The translations under genes and the position numbers were made by a program. Positions 1-13,400 of a DNA stretch of 64,000 bases are shown here, piece after piece. Numbering within the stretch: position 1 is the stretch's first letter; each line of letters begins with the position of its first letter. The stretch is from Ditylenchus dipsaci (lineage: Eukaryota; Nematoda; Chromadorea; Rhabditida; Anguinidae): NCBI GenBank assembly GCA_004194705.1, contig SADC01000329.1:855910-919909 (forward strand), read 5' to 3'. The notes beneath the pieces were generated by a model. That model had not been told where the DNA came from. It was given only the letters and a program-made list of their open reading frames with translations, and made no database searches.

Positions 1-968
1 CGGGTCCCCTACGAGGCGGGTTGAAAAATAGACGGGTCCTCTCTATTAGACGGGTCCTCTCTATTAGACGGGTCTTCTCTAATAGACGGGTCTCCTAAGG
101 CATTTTTCTCAGAACGTTTTTTTTAAATAAATAAACCAATAATTTAAACCGGCGTTTTTTAATACTAATAGTTTGTCGTCAATTATCGCCATTTTAAAAT
201 GTTTGGAAATTTTTTTCTCACACTTTTATTTTTTGTCATTTAGTCAATTTAACAAATGAGTGAAGAAGAGTGCACAAGAACAAATGGCGAATCAAACGTG
301 GATGGCCAAAATACAAATGAGGAATTTCGTGTGTCTCGGAAACGCAAAGCTCACTCAATTGGCAAGAAACTGGAAGCAGTCACTTATTCAAAAGTATTCC
401 AAGCGTTCGGCTGCCAAGAAATTTGATGTCACGCAGAGACTGATTCAAGAGTGGGTGAAGCAAGAAATGGAACTTCGCAATCAAAAGTAATATTTTTGGA
501 AAATACTGGTGTACTATAAGTATCTCTTCCAAGAAATGAGCAAAGCGAGTAATAGGTCTGCGGAGTCACCAGTGCGCTAGATGGAAGTGAGGACGGCATC
601 ATTCATTGCTTAAAGGAAGACGGCCCAGTTCCAAGTGGTCGTGAAAAGCTTTGTTTGGCTCGAAAAGAAGAAGAAATGGCTGTGTTCTTTCAAGAACTTG
701 ATCTAAGCGAGGAAGAAGAAAAAGATATGAATAATAGTGATGTTTTTATCGAGTGTTAAAGTTTATTGATTTGAGTTATTTTGCAATAAAAAATGTAAGA
801 AAGATAATGTATCAGAATGCGGTAAATTTTTTTTGGGTTCCTTTAAAGCCTGAGGTCGAAAAATAGACGGGTCCTGTCTATTAGAAGGGTCCTCTCTAAT
901 AGACGGGTCCCCACGAGGGGGGTTGAAAAATAGACGGGTCGACCCGTCTATTAGAGAGAATACGGTAT
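1..968. mobile_element. Internally deleted pogo/Tigger-type transposon, left end outside window
   Basis: Clusters of TAGACGGGTCC repeats at 1-100 and 855-950 form the terminal regions. The right end reads (reverse) ACCGTATTCTCTCTAATAGA. Between them are fragments of a transposase (next entry). The element occupies the unc-89 intron that interrupts the PK1 kinase domain. Confidence 0.72.
256..759 (+). pseudogene. Remnant of a pogo/Tigger-like transposase lacking the DDE core
   Basis: The N-terminal part MSEEECTRTNGESNVDG.. to RKRKAHSIGKKLEAVTYSK then continues, after a frameshift near 392, as KRSAAKKFDVTQRLIQEWVK, a helix-turn-helix DNA-binding motif of the BrkDBD/CENP-B N type. After a stop and about 70 bp, a C-terminal-like piece follows: DGSEDGIIHCLKEDGPVPSG, an acidic ELDLSEEEEKD tail, then TAA at about 759. 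The catalytic DDE region is missing. Non-autonomous and dead. Confidence 0.68.
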
Positions 969-1276
969 ACTGTTTTTGTCGCAAAAATACTTTTTTCTGT
1001 CCATATATATTTTGACGCAAAACTTTGGGAAAAAGGTATTTTGGGACAAAAAATTGAGAGAGGTATCTATTTTAGGGGTTTAAGATTTGAGTCCACGCAT
1101 TGATAGCATTTTTTGTTCTTTTTTTTATTATTTCTCATGTACACTTGCTTACCCCAACTAAGCCTAATCCAACGAAAAAAACAGGGTAGACAAAGTCCAA
1201 ACTTTAGGTGAGAGAAGCAGCCGACAATCCGACGTGTCAGCATACATTAGTAACATGATAAGCGAAACTCAGCTAC

Positions 1277-1468
1277 TTTTCATAAATGACCACAGCCAGC
1301 CCTTGGTCTGCCACCACTTGATGCAATCGAGCCAAAGCTGGATGGTCCAATATATTGCTTATGGAAATAGTAGTCGGCAAGTTCTCATCCAATGGCTTCA
1401 ACTGGGCCAAAAATATTTTTCCTGTTGCTTTTTCAATCACACGGAATGGAGCACCCGCAGCTGCCTTC
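1277..1468 (-). CDS. unc-89: unc-89 exon 53, start of pseudokinase PK1
   Basis: Encodes KAAAGAPFRVIEKATGKIFL, AQLKPLDENLPTTISISNIL and DHPALARLHQVVADQGLAVV, beta-strands 1 to 5 of a kinase N-lobe. The glycine-rich loop is degenerate, and at the VAIK lysine position the residue is Gln (FLAQLK). This agrees with PK1 of UNC-89 being a catalytically inactive kinase. UNC-89 has EGAPFRVKEKATGREFLAQL. Donor GTAGCT; the next exons lie left of the window. Confidence 0.9.
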
Positions 1469-4400
1469 CTAAAATCCAATCTCTTAGTTTGAACCAAAAG
1501 CGTCTTATATTTGGTAAAAAATTAATCTTATTACAAAAAGCTGCTTTTTATGTTTCTAACAATTTTTAGCAAAAATTTTTTGGACAGCCTCATTTTTAAG
1601 AGATTGGAATTTGGGCTTTTATGGCACTAAAAATCTGTAATGCACTTCAAAATGAAAAAAAATATTAAAAAATAAAGCGAAAAGTTAGAAGAAAGGTATA
1701 GCTAAAAGCAATGGAAAGGCACACACTGAAAGAAGAATCCCCTTAAAAAGGGCAAGCTCACTTGTGTTTGTGTATATCATAAAAGCAGCTGTTTTGTAAC
1801 AAAATCAGGGTTTTATAAAATATTTTTATATGGAAACATAAAATTCTCATTACAGAAAAAGATCGACAAAAATGTTTGACAAAAGAAAGTTTGTGCAGTA
1901 AACGTGGATACACGGGATGATTGAAAGTTCTCCTATATATACCTACTGTTCTGTGACTTTACGATGGGTTTTAGATCAATGCGAAATGTAATTGAATCAG
2001 TTGATAAATTTGCAAACCTTTTGGAAGGTGAGCATTTTGGTAAATTTTCGAATATATTATCGGAAGAATAGCTGAAAAATTCGTTGACTTATTTCTCGTA
2101 CAGCCGAACCGTAAAACTGCAAGCATAACGATTTTGCCTATTGTTTTCGTAAAAGTAAGAAGGGAAAAAGATCCAAAATAGTTTAATGATAAAATTACTT
2201 GTTATCCAGCTGCTGTCTTTGTCAAAAGCAATGGGCGAGATAGTAAAATTTGTGATTTTTTTTGGACCAGACTAACCGAACAGGATTAGTAATGAGCTTA
2301 ACAAGTTGGATAGTATAAAAAAAAGTCAAACCAGCTGGATAGCAAGCTTTTACAGTGTTTTTAAGAGGGCTTGACGACTTTTTTGTGATAAATTTTGTAC
2401 ATATGAGATTAAGACAACCCAAGTTCTTTTGTAAATTCATACAAAAGCACTGCTTTACTGCTAGCTCGTGACACAAATACAGTCGACTGTCGCCATGGCT
2501 TGCACTTCAGGACAGTCCCCAGGGTGTACGTCATGGAGAGAGTTGACTGTGCCTGCGAGGACTTTGGTATCCTCTCGTCATGTTCGGTATCATATTTCTA
2601 TATCTTTTTACAGAAAGTTACACAGGCTGCTTTTATTGTTGCACACGATGAAAACTTTTCGTTATACCACCTTGTTGATCTTTTTCTTTAAAAGTATAGC
2701 ACCGAAGAAACAATAGAAATGCCGGGCTGAAAGAATTATTTTAACCGGAAGGACAAATGTTAAAGAAAAATACAAACAATTAAAATATCTGGCACAAACA
2801 AGGCACTAAAATGTGTTCACATCCTCTTCTATTTGGCTAAACTAGCTGTGCCATCAAAGGCAGCCAATAATAATTCTGACTAAAACACTACAATATCATA
2901 CTATGATACCATAGAAGAGGGGAAGAATAAAACAATCAAACAAATAATCAAAAGAAATGGAATCCTGTTATGGTTCGTCTGATATTTTGCTGTGGGTCTA
3001 GTGACCGTTTTTTAAACTTGCGGATGATAAACTTTCTGACTTTTCTTCCTCCTCAGCAATTTCATAGATTTCTCGGATCTTCCTCTGATCCAGCAAAACC
3101 TTTTTCCTGGGTAAAATGGCATCGTTGTAGTCGCCATCGGCTGAAATTTATAATAAACGTCAAAGTGAATTAAAAATTTGTCTAGCGTTTGTTCACATAG
3201 GTAGGTCGAACTTGCTCGAAATTTTTTGTGTTTATTATTTTGTGGAATTTCTTTCAATGTTCGATAATTCTATAATAATCAAGGTCATGAAAGTACACAA
3301 ATGTCGTGATTTATAATGGAATTTCCTGATTTTTTAGTCTATTATTTAATATCTGCCTTTCAAGACACAGATTTTATTTTGCGATCTTTAGATTTGTGCA
3401 CCCTGAATAAAGGCGAAATGTATAATCACAAGCCGTTTTCAAGACAATCATCTGAAAAATAGCCTTTATTAGCAAATTTTATTATAAAAGTTGGAATAAA
3501 ATTAAATGTTAACTGTTTCATGAATCTCGCTTTCGAAACCTATAAACTAATTGTATTGCATTTCTAATTATAAGAGAATCGAAGTTTTCAAATTTCCGAA
3601 ATTTCACCGTAGTTCAAAGCAAGGTGTCCCACCAGTTTTGGCAACTTTTAAACCGCCATATATTAGCTTTTAATATTGGGCAGTACTTTCAAAATCAGCA
3701 AATGCGAACCTACTCGGAATTGCAAAGATATTTGTTTAATATATTATGTGAAAACACGATTTTCGATGGGTCTACCTGCGATTTGCATCCTGGTCTCTGG
3801 ATTGTTTCTGGGTGGTCAGGACCAACCACAGGGAATTGAGCAAAAATAGTGTTTACCACATTATAAAGCAAAAAAATATTATCAAACTCTGACTCAATCT
3901 GCGTTTGCAGAATTTACACAAATGTTCTTTAAAAAGGTCATGGATATTTGAAAGTGGCCAAAAATCTTGTTACACTTTGTACCTATGTGAACTAAAACAA
4001 ATCATTTCATACCTTCAACAGTGACGGTGCAAGAAGTGACAGCTTGACCAGCATCATTGAGCGCCATGCATGAGTAGATGCCTGAGTCTCTCCACATTGG
4101 GTCTTGAATGATCAAAGAGCAGAGGTAGGGTCCCTCGTGAACAAACTTGATTCGAGAGGATTCCACCAAAGGTCTCCAGTCTTTGAGCCACTTGATTTCC
4201 GGGAATGGACTGCCTTCAATCCTCACATCCAGCTTCAGAGGATGTTCACTCGAAAATGTCCTGTTGATCAAGGGTTGGATAAAGCTGGGTCGGGCTAAAA
4301 AAGAAATTTGTCGTTTATACTTGCATATTAGTGAAACCCATAGGATTTTCAAAGAAGTGTGACTCCTATTAACTTTCGCGTCCAACTGTTGGCCCTTATG

Positions 4401-7400
4401 ACTCGCAAACAGTCCACTCTCGATTTAAGGACACTCAGGGGACCGGTCAAAGTTGGTTCCCATCTTGGGCCCGACAATTTTTAATTTTTTGGCCAGTTCT
4501 ATTTTGACAGTCTGGTCCCAAATATCGCAAGGATTCCGATTTTGCCAATTGTTTTTCAGATTTTCAATAATTTGTCTTCTAAAAAAGCATGAACTCGATT
4601 TAAGGGCAGGAATTTTTGAAAAAGCCTGTCTTTAAGTCGAGTTTTTGCTTTTTTGGTAGAAAAGATTTCGAACTTCTGAAAAACGATCGGCAAAATCGGA
4701 AACCTTGCGATATTTGGGACCAGACTGTCAAAACAAAACTGGCAAAAAATTAAAAAATCGGGCTGAAAAAAGTTTCAAATGCAAGGTGGGAACGAACTTC
4801 GGTCCTTAAATCGAGAGTGGAATGTATCACTTTTCGCTTCTCTCTAAATATTGTATTGTTAAATTTATTAAAACCAGGGCTACGAATCGTCCTTATTTAT
4901 AAGGTTTGTCTTTATTTTAGGACCCTAAATTTTATTTATTTTTGGGATTTTACGTCACAATCTTATTTTTTAGCACCAAAATAGCAATAAGCACTGGATA
5001 AAATAGCATATTTTTTCCAAGATACCCTAAAACGTCCTTATTTTCAGCAAATGTTCTTATTTTTAAAATTTTGAATTTGAAGCCCTGATTTAAACCTTTT
5101 CTGTTATTCTTTGTTATCAAACAATTTGTCTTTGACGTCACTAATTAAATAGTTTATTTGTTGAAAAAATTTAAAGGCAGCGCGGTCAACTGTCTATAAC
5201 CTGGCGCCCTGACAAAGTAGCAGTGTAAAAAGCCTGATTTGGCTGGCTTACAAAGAAATTCAGCAAAGCTTTATCCCTTCAAAACGACACCTCGATAAAC
5301 CAGTTCCTAAGGGTTCTAGTTTATCGAGAGTCGACTGTATTTCATTTTGGCAAGCTTTAGAAAATCATGAGTTTTTTAAGCTACAGGTGGGAAAAGGCAA
5401 AAAAATTAATATTTTTTTATAAATACGGGGTGTCTCAAAAATATTGGGTATTTTTTGAAAATTTACGCAACAGTTGTCTGAATCTCTCATTTTTTAAAAT
5501 TGTCTTTCTCTGCCCTATAAATAGTTTTCTTCTGAACTGAAGTGGGATGGAAAAATGATGATTCGACTTCGGTCGGTATTTTTGATACGGTATTTTGGAT
5601 AAGAAAAATTTCGCCCAAACATTTTCGCCCAAAATCGGCTCGGTCAGTACGGTTATCGGTACAGTATACCGTACCGTCATCATCTCTAAAATCCACCAAA
5701 AGTCTTAGTCTCATGCCTTGGCTACAATGGAGGTGTGAGGTCTAGGTGTGAGGTGTGAGATTCCTAAAATTTTATTTTTTTTATCCGATAGTGGGAAATT
5801 TTATTTTGTTCAGTAGAGCACTTCGAAAATAGGTCAAAAAACTTTTCAGATCAGTAAAATGACAAAATCTAGCTGAGCTACATCACCTCAAAGACTTCGA
5901 TCTCGCACCTCCCACCTTCATTGTGACCACCGTATAGAATATCGAGATTTAAAAATTCTGCCAAAAAATTAAAAATAACCGAAATTATTACACAATTTAA
6001 TATTTTGACTTACTTGCAACTTCTATGTTGATATTCTGTTGAGCAGTTCCATACTGGTTAGTGGCCACACATTGGTATTGTCCTGCATTGTTCTTGGAAA
6101 AGCCCATGATGGTCAAAGTTGTTTCAGATCCACCATATGTGCTTGTCCTATAAACTCAATGAACTAAAATTTAATTCAAAATAAATTTACCTGATATTAG
6201 AAGTATGACTACTAGTGTCCACATCCCAACCACGGAATTTCCATTGAGGTTTGGGGTCTGGATATCCAGCATAATGCAGGGTGATGGACAGAGTGTCCTT
6301 TTCAGCACAATATCTCTTTTCTTGCACTCCTGGGGCGAACCATGGGGTGCAGGCTAAAAGTACACATTATTCTCAATTAGAGTTCTCCCATTTTTTTATT
6401 TGAGACCTCAAATGTTTGAATTTTCGAAATTTTACTTCTAAATTCTCATAGTTTCTGCTCAAAACTAGGCTTGGAATAAGACCGGTCCGAATCTTTTTCG
6501 GGAATATTCCTGGTCTTCATCTTTTTTCCGGTCCGAATCTTTTATCTCCAAATAACCAGATTTATTTTTTAATTATAAAAAATCGATCAAAATCGCTAAA
6601 AAACACACCAAAAAGATTTGGACCTATTCGGACCGATTTTTCGGTCCGAATCTAAGATTCGGACTGGGAATATTCCCGGGAATAGTGCCATCACCCAACC
6701 CTGCTCAAAACTCAATACGCACACGGTAAAATAATGAAATGTCTCTTATTTCATAATTTTGATTTGAGCACCAGTGTTTTCAAAAATCACACTATCAAAC
6801 TTGGGTCACACGTGTGTCACACTAATTCATCTACCCTTTTTTATAATTTTTGTTTTTGTATTTCAGTTATTTTTTATCATTTTGTAGCTGACATTTTTCT
6901 CTGTCGATTGAGTGGTCAAACACCCTAGCGGTGTGTCAATTTTGACTAAATAATACCAAAATCACACTAAAAATTACACTTTTGGCGAAAAAGTGTGATT
7001 TTTAGTGTGATTTTGATGTGATTTTGTCAAAGTTGGTATACCGCTAGGGCATTTGACCACTTAATCGACAGAGGAAATAGCAGATAGAAAATGATACAAA
7101 AATACCTCAAATACAAAAGAAAAATTTATGAAAAAGGGCAGTTGAATGACTGTGACACAGGTGTGATAGTGTGTTTTTGAAACCACTGTTGAGCACACCA
7201 CACAATATGTGTAAGACAGGGCATGAAACGCATTTCTTGCAAACAAAATGAGCAAAAGGCGAGAAATCTACATGAATGCTGGAAGAAATCTGGCGGCTTT
7301 AAAAAATAAAACTCATAAAAATTATACATTTATTTTTATTTCTATTATTTCTATGATAGATAGACGTTGGCATTGTCCTGGTCCCCGCCAATTCCAATGC

Positions 7401-10400
7401 GCAAAATATTTCATGATACTTTCACACCTAAACCAAGGCCTTACCGTATTGCTCAGCATAGGCCAAATCCATAGCTCTTTCCATGTAAGGATCCAGCAAT
7501 GGAATAACCTTCTTGTTTCTGTCCAGAACAGGCGGTGGTGGAGCCATTAGTTTAGAGGGTGGAGAAGCAGGACTAGGATCACTAATTCCATAGATATTCT
7601 CTGCCCTTACTCTAAATTGGTAGCTTTTGCCTAACTCAAGATTCCTGACTTTGCAGACTGGCTCAGGCACATTGTACTCCAACTAAATATTAAAAGTTTA
7701 CTAACTTTACAATAGAGTTTTGGTTTATTGACTCACCAACGTCCACTCCTTGTAAGGTAGTTCCTGATTTCGATAACATAGGTGACTTGCGGGTAACGGG
7801 GTGGTGATCTCTTGGTAGGTATCCATGAGAGGATGAGATGGTGGTTGGTCACCTCTTTGATAAATGGCCCGTAGTCTGGAGGTGTGGGTAGAGACTTGAA
7901 GTTAAGCTTCTTGAAACCGTATTCTTCAGTCAGGTAAGGGGTGACATCAAAGGAACCATCAAATTTTATGTTATCCAAGAACGGAACTAAAACTAATAAT
8001 TGTTAATTCTTGCGTTGTAAATTATTTGGAATAGGCCGTATTTTATTACTAAGTTTCTAACAAAACATTGTCACATTCGAAGCAAAAGTCTGCGGACGGC
8101 CATTACAATAAAAACATCGCTGTCGATAATCTAGATTTTTTAATTCTTATAAAGAAGGCTTTATTTTTTGCTAGCATCAACCCATTTCTGCCCGAATTAT
8201 TTTCGGTCAAAAAAGAGGTTTTTCGCGTCAAAGTGGTCATATTTAGAGGGAAAATAGTTAGTTGAAATTAAGTCTCACCATCCGAGACATATAACCATGA
8301 AATATGGGCTTACTTTGTGCCTTCTTTGAACAAAATTCATTTTTATGCTTGTTTTCACGAAAACGTAAAAATATTACAAGCCATATTTAATTTCAAATGT
8401 TTTAAATATTAAATAAGATAAAGTTGCCAGGGATTGACGATGCTATCGTATCGAAAATTCTTTTAATGTTTTAATGGAAAAAAAATTTAACAAAATTTAG
8501 CGAAGTAAGGGCAGAGTCATTATAAAAAAATCATTACCTGTCACGTCTAGAATAGCCGAACTACTTGCTGTTCCATGCGTATTCCTGGCAATTGCCACAT
8601 ACTCTCCTGCATCTTCCAAGCAAGTGTCTGTGATCAACAAAGCATGAGATCCACCTCCACACTTTTGAATCTTAACCTTCCACCCGGCATAATCTTCTTG
8701 CCGTTGTGGTACCAGTCCACATCTGGAGGAGGGTGGCCCACTACCAGACAGTCAAAGATGGTTGGCATGTGCGAGAACACATGTTTGTTCTTCAACTGTC
8801 TGATGAATCCAGGTGGGAATGGCATTCCATGTCGTCCATCGTCCTCTCCACCAGCTCCTGGGGCTGGATGACTCCAAGAGTGCCCGCAGTTCTGGCCTCT
8901 CCCAGTGGGTTGGTGGCCACCAGTGAGTATTCTCCCTCATCACTTGGCTGTAGATTGACAATGGCCAGGTGGTGCACTCCTCGTTCATCTGTCCATATGA
9001 TAAGACGACCTTCAGGTCCTTCAGACTCCAATGGCTCTCCATCTTTGAACCACTTGACTGTGGGAGTGGGCCAGCCGGTGGCGCAAACCACCATTTCCAC
9101 ACTACTTCCTTGGTGGATGCTTTGGTTGTAGAGGCCACGACGGATTCGTGGTTTGCTTTCCTCGGGTGGACCGCCGTTTTCGAGCTCGCCGTTGGTTTTG
9201 GGTGCTCTGTCTCCTAAAATAATAAGCGTAAAGCTGAATTACGTTGGCTAGCCATTGTCTATTCTACTGCATAATTTTGTCAACAATTACCGTATTTCAT
9301 CTAACATTCTAATTTCTAAACATATTGCGGCTAATTTAGTATTTCGTCTAGGTATGCAGCACTCAAATTCGAAATTGTGTTTTTGGCATTGTGTTTTAGC
9401 CCACTTTTTGTAGATTGCTCTCAGGCAGGTTCTCCTTCAATTTTTAGCACATCTCACTGGCTACAATTTGAGAGGTAACTTACCTAAAAGTAGTCTTCAA
9501 AATGTGGTCCGGAAACGCAATGCCGGAAACACGATTTGTATTTAGAGCTATCGCATAATTTTAAGTAAAATCGGTATTTTATTTTACCCTCTACGAGGAG
9601 TCATTTTTCAACCCCTAAAAACCTTAAAATTATTAATCGAAAATGGCCCTTACTCTGAAAACTTAGTAAAAAACGAAGAATGGGAAGTTAATAGATTAAA
9701 TACGGTATTCTATTTGATGAAATACGGTGTATCGGAAGATTTTTAGATTTAATATCACAAAACTAGAAGTCTTTTTTGTCGAATTGGAAGCTATGGCCAG
9801 TACGAAAAAATTTTTACTGACCAAAAAAGTTTGTCTTGCCAAAATTCAATCCTACTGGTGTAAAACTTGAACAAGAAATAGACATCAATCCATGAAAGGT
9901 CGAATGTGACAGATTTGCACGCTTTTTGATTATTAACTCACCAATAAGCCTCAATTCAGCTTTTGTGCTAGCAGTTCCATGTGGATTGGTAGCTACACAT
10001 CTGAAGAATCCTTCAGAAGTAAATTGACATTGTCCAAAAGAAGTGTTTGAGTGCCATCTGGCAAGGCTTCTATTTGGATTCCATCTCCAGGCAAGAGTTC
10101 TATGCCATCTTTCATCCATTTGATGTTGGGGAAAGGGTTGCCGTGAGGCAGACATTCAAACAAAACCTTATCTCCTGGTTTAGCTGTCTTCATGGTCAAT
10201 GGAATTGTGAAACCAGGTGCTTTGCCGCTGGATATTTGATCTTCCAGGTTGGATGGCTTTTTGTCTTTCACTAAAAAAAATTCTGTCAGTATTTTTTAAT
10301 AAAAATGATTGTAAACTTGTTGTTTCTTTGCCCATTCTTTATGATACAAACCTAGACACGGCTTAGAAACCTGTTCAAAAAGCATGCCCCAAACAGTGGA

Positions 10401-13400
10401 TAGGGTGGTCCAGATAAGTTTCGAAAAGCATACTTAATACCCGTTTAAAAACGGAAAAAAACCTGTGTGTGCGTTTTTTTTCGCGTAAAAGACCAAGTGC
10501 CCGCCCCCTCCAGAGAGTGTTTTTCTCTAAGTCTACCTTTTTCGGTTCCCTTGAGTTTTTTTCACCCCAATCCATTGCAGTGGGGAGTGTGCTAATCTTT
10601 GGCCTCAGAGCGGCCAAAACCTTTGTTATTGTTGGTGCAAAAGGTGTGAAAAAAGTTGGTTTAGATGAAAATACAGTTTGGAGGGGCGGGCACTTGGGCT
10701 GCTGTCTTTTTTTTTTCGGTGTTGGTGTTGTTCAATGCGTAAGCCACCGAATTATATATTTTTCGTTTCATATATAAGCGTAGCTAGACAGCTGTGTAAA
10801 AGGTTTGCAACGCGTAAACTCTTCTTTTCACTGTTCATAAGGGAATTGTGTCTCGAAAAGACAAAATTTGCAATGAAAATACCCACTGAATTGTGCCCTA
10901 CCCTGCATGCGTCTTTAAATTCGTTGTCATAATTTTTTTACTCCTATTTTTGTATTGAACTTACATTGAACGGTTACTTCTCCACTTGTCCTTGCGGTTC
11001 CATAAATATTCTCAGCCACACATCTGTAAGTACCAGCATCAGATTTGTTGGCACTGTCCACAACCAATTCACAAGTTCCGTCATCATGTTCAAGCAGTTG
11101 ACATCTACCATATGCATACACCCTCTCTCCATCCTTGAACCATTTGATTGCACACCTAGGGTCACCACTGAATTTGCACATCAATTTGAAAGGCTCGCCT
11201 TCTGGCACTTTTACGTTCTCTAGGGGGATTAGAACTTTGGGCGCTTTGTTGGCATCAAATGCATCACGAGGAGTGTCATCGATTTCAGTGGGTGCTCTCT
11301 TGACTGTGGCTGTGCACTTGTCATGGGCACTACCGTGTGGGTTGGTGGCAATAACTCGGTAGATACCTAAATTCAATACTTTGACCTACATTTTGCTTAG
11401 ACATATATCTTGAAATTCCAAAGATGAATAAGATCAACGTGCAATTTTCTAGCAGGTTGCACAAAAGGGGAGGAACTCTAAAACTCACTAACGCCAAAAA
11501 AACTCGCCAACAGCAAAACTAGCCAAAAAAAAACTCGCTAACGAAAAATTCGACTTAACTGGCCATGGGGAGTCGTTTAATCGAATTTTTCGTTGGCGAG
11601 TTCTTTGTTGGCCTGTTTTGCTGTTCCGCGTTGGCGAGATTTGACGTTGGCGAGTCTTTTGCGTTAGCGAGTTTTTTGTTGGCGATCTAGTTGCGTCCCC
11701 ACAAAAATATATTTATGATTGTTCGACAAATTATATAGTTAACGAGGGAGCGAAATTTGACTCAGAAAAATGGATGTGTTTTTTCTTTCTGAGTCATAAA
11801 AAAACATGGGGAATTGTTGACTAAAATTTTTTGAAAAGGCCTACTTTTTTTTAAAACAGTCATATATACAGTCATATATAAAAAAGTTTGAATTGATTCG
11901 TTTTATATTAAGTCTGGAACACGTTTCTTATGGGTTATCCGCACCACCTGTTTTTTCAAAAGGCAAAAAGATTACTGAATTGTAAATAAAAAGAAAAGGT
12001 GGTGCGGATAACCCGTAAGAACCCACGTTTTTCTAGTCAGATTTGAGGAGATTTTTAATTTCCCTCAAAATCCGTTTCGAAAGCTAAAGTTATCATTTTC
12101 GTTACCGTAAATGTTAACAAAAGTCGGAGAATGTAGCCAAAATTCTTTTTATCGATTTCACAATTGTTTCTTGTATTTCATTCACATGATCATTCACAAC
12201 CATATACTGAAAATGACGCCAAGAAATAGGGCTAGATTTTGAGTACAAGGTCACAAATGAGTATGTAAATAAAAATTACAAAAACGCCACTTCCAAATTA
12301 ATACCGAATAGTTCTAGGACAGACTAAAGTGTTATAATAATTGATTCACCATCATCATCCATTGTGCATTTAGGAATTATCAATCTAGCTCTTCCATCTG
12401 GATCCTGCTCTAGTTGTAGACGGTCAGAAGAAGCTACTTTTTCTCCATCCTTGTACCAAACAAGTCCCGGAAGTGGACTGCCCTCAATCCTGCACTCCAA
12501 CTTCAACGGCTGTCCTTCTTGCACCCGCACATCCGCTAATTTAATGCTAATCCTTGGGCCATGTCAGTATCCTTGGGACCTGCCTGACCACTTCCATCAT
12601 CCATTTTAACAAATGATTTGGTGGTGGCTGAGCCGCTCTCATTGGTGGCCACACACCTGTAGGTGCCTTCATCATTGATGTTTGATTCTCTGATATGTAG
12701 ACGGTAAGTGCCGCTGGCTGCGTCATTGTCCCACTCAAAGCGGAAGTCCTCCCGAAGAGGTCCTCCGTCTTTCGACCATTTTAGGGTGGGCATTGGGACG
12801 CCGGTGACCTGTAATTTTTTTAAAGATTTTGTCTTCAAGATCCCAGGACCAACCTTGCATTCCATGTTAATGGCAGATCCGACCATAACCGTGAGGTCTT
12901 CCAATGGAATGATGAATCGAGGCGCCTCTCCCACATCTACCGGCTTTTTCTCCACCTGGCTGAGATTCACTAAATACTCAAAATTGGCTAACTGCAAAGT
13001 TACATCACTTAAAATTAACTCACTGTCGACATGTGCATTCGCCTGAGTTTTGGCAGTGCCATTGGATTTTCAGCCTCACATCTGTACACTCCTTCATCAC
13101 TCATTGTACACTCTTTGACGACCAGTTTGCATTGGCCATTAGGCAAGTTTTCAATTGTGATGCGGTTGGAGGGTTGAGCAGGACGCCATTACGGTACCAT
13201 TTGATTTCTGGTTGAGGGTCTCCAGTTACTTCGCAATGGAAAGTGAGGGTTTCTCCACGATCGATGTACTGGTCAATTAGCCCTCGGGTGAAGAATGGTT
13301 CGGCTCCCTCTTTTTTGAACTGAAAAACAAAATGTTTAAAGCTGAGTATCGACACAATCCATTGGCCAAAAAAAACATTTATAATTTAATAATTTTGCTC

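Noticed and set aside
10469..10777. Plus-strand open frame of 102 codons
   Set aside because: It lies in an intron across an inverted repeat and has no recognisable domain or splice context.
4002..11376. Twitchin or titin as the identity of the large gene
   Set aside because: Those proteins alternate FN3 and Ig in regular sets; here long Ig runs, a single FN3 before two Igs and a pseudokinase, and signature strings fit UNC-89.
12809..12853. Reading through 12809-12853 as coding (15 extra in-frame residues)
   Set aside because: The stretch has GT..TTACAG borders and interrupts the Ig C-strand exactly between ECK and VTG, so a 45-bp intron is the better reading.
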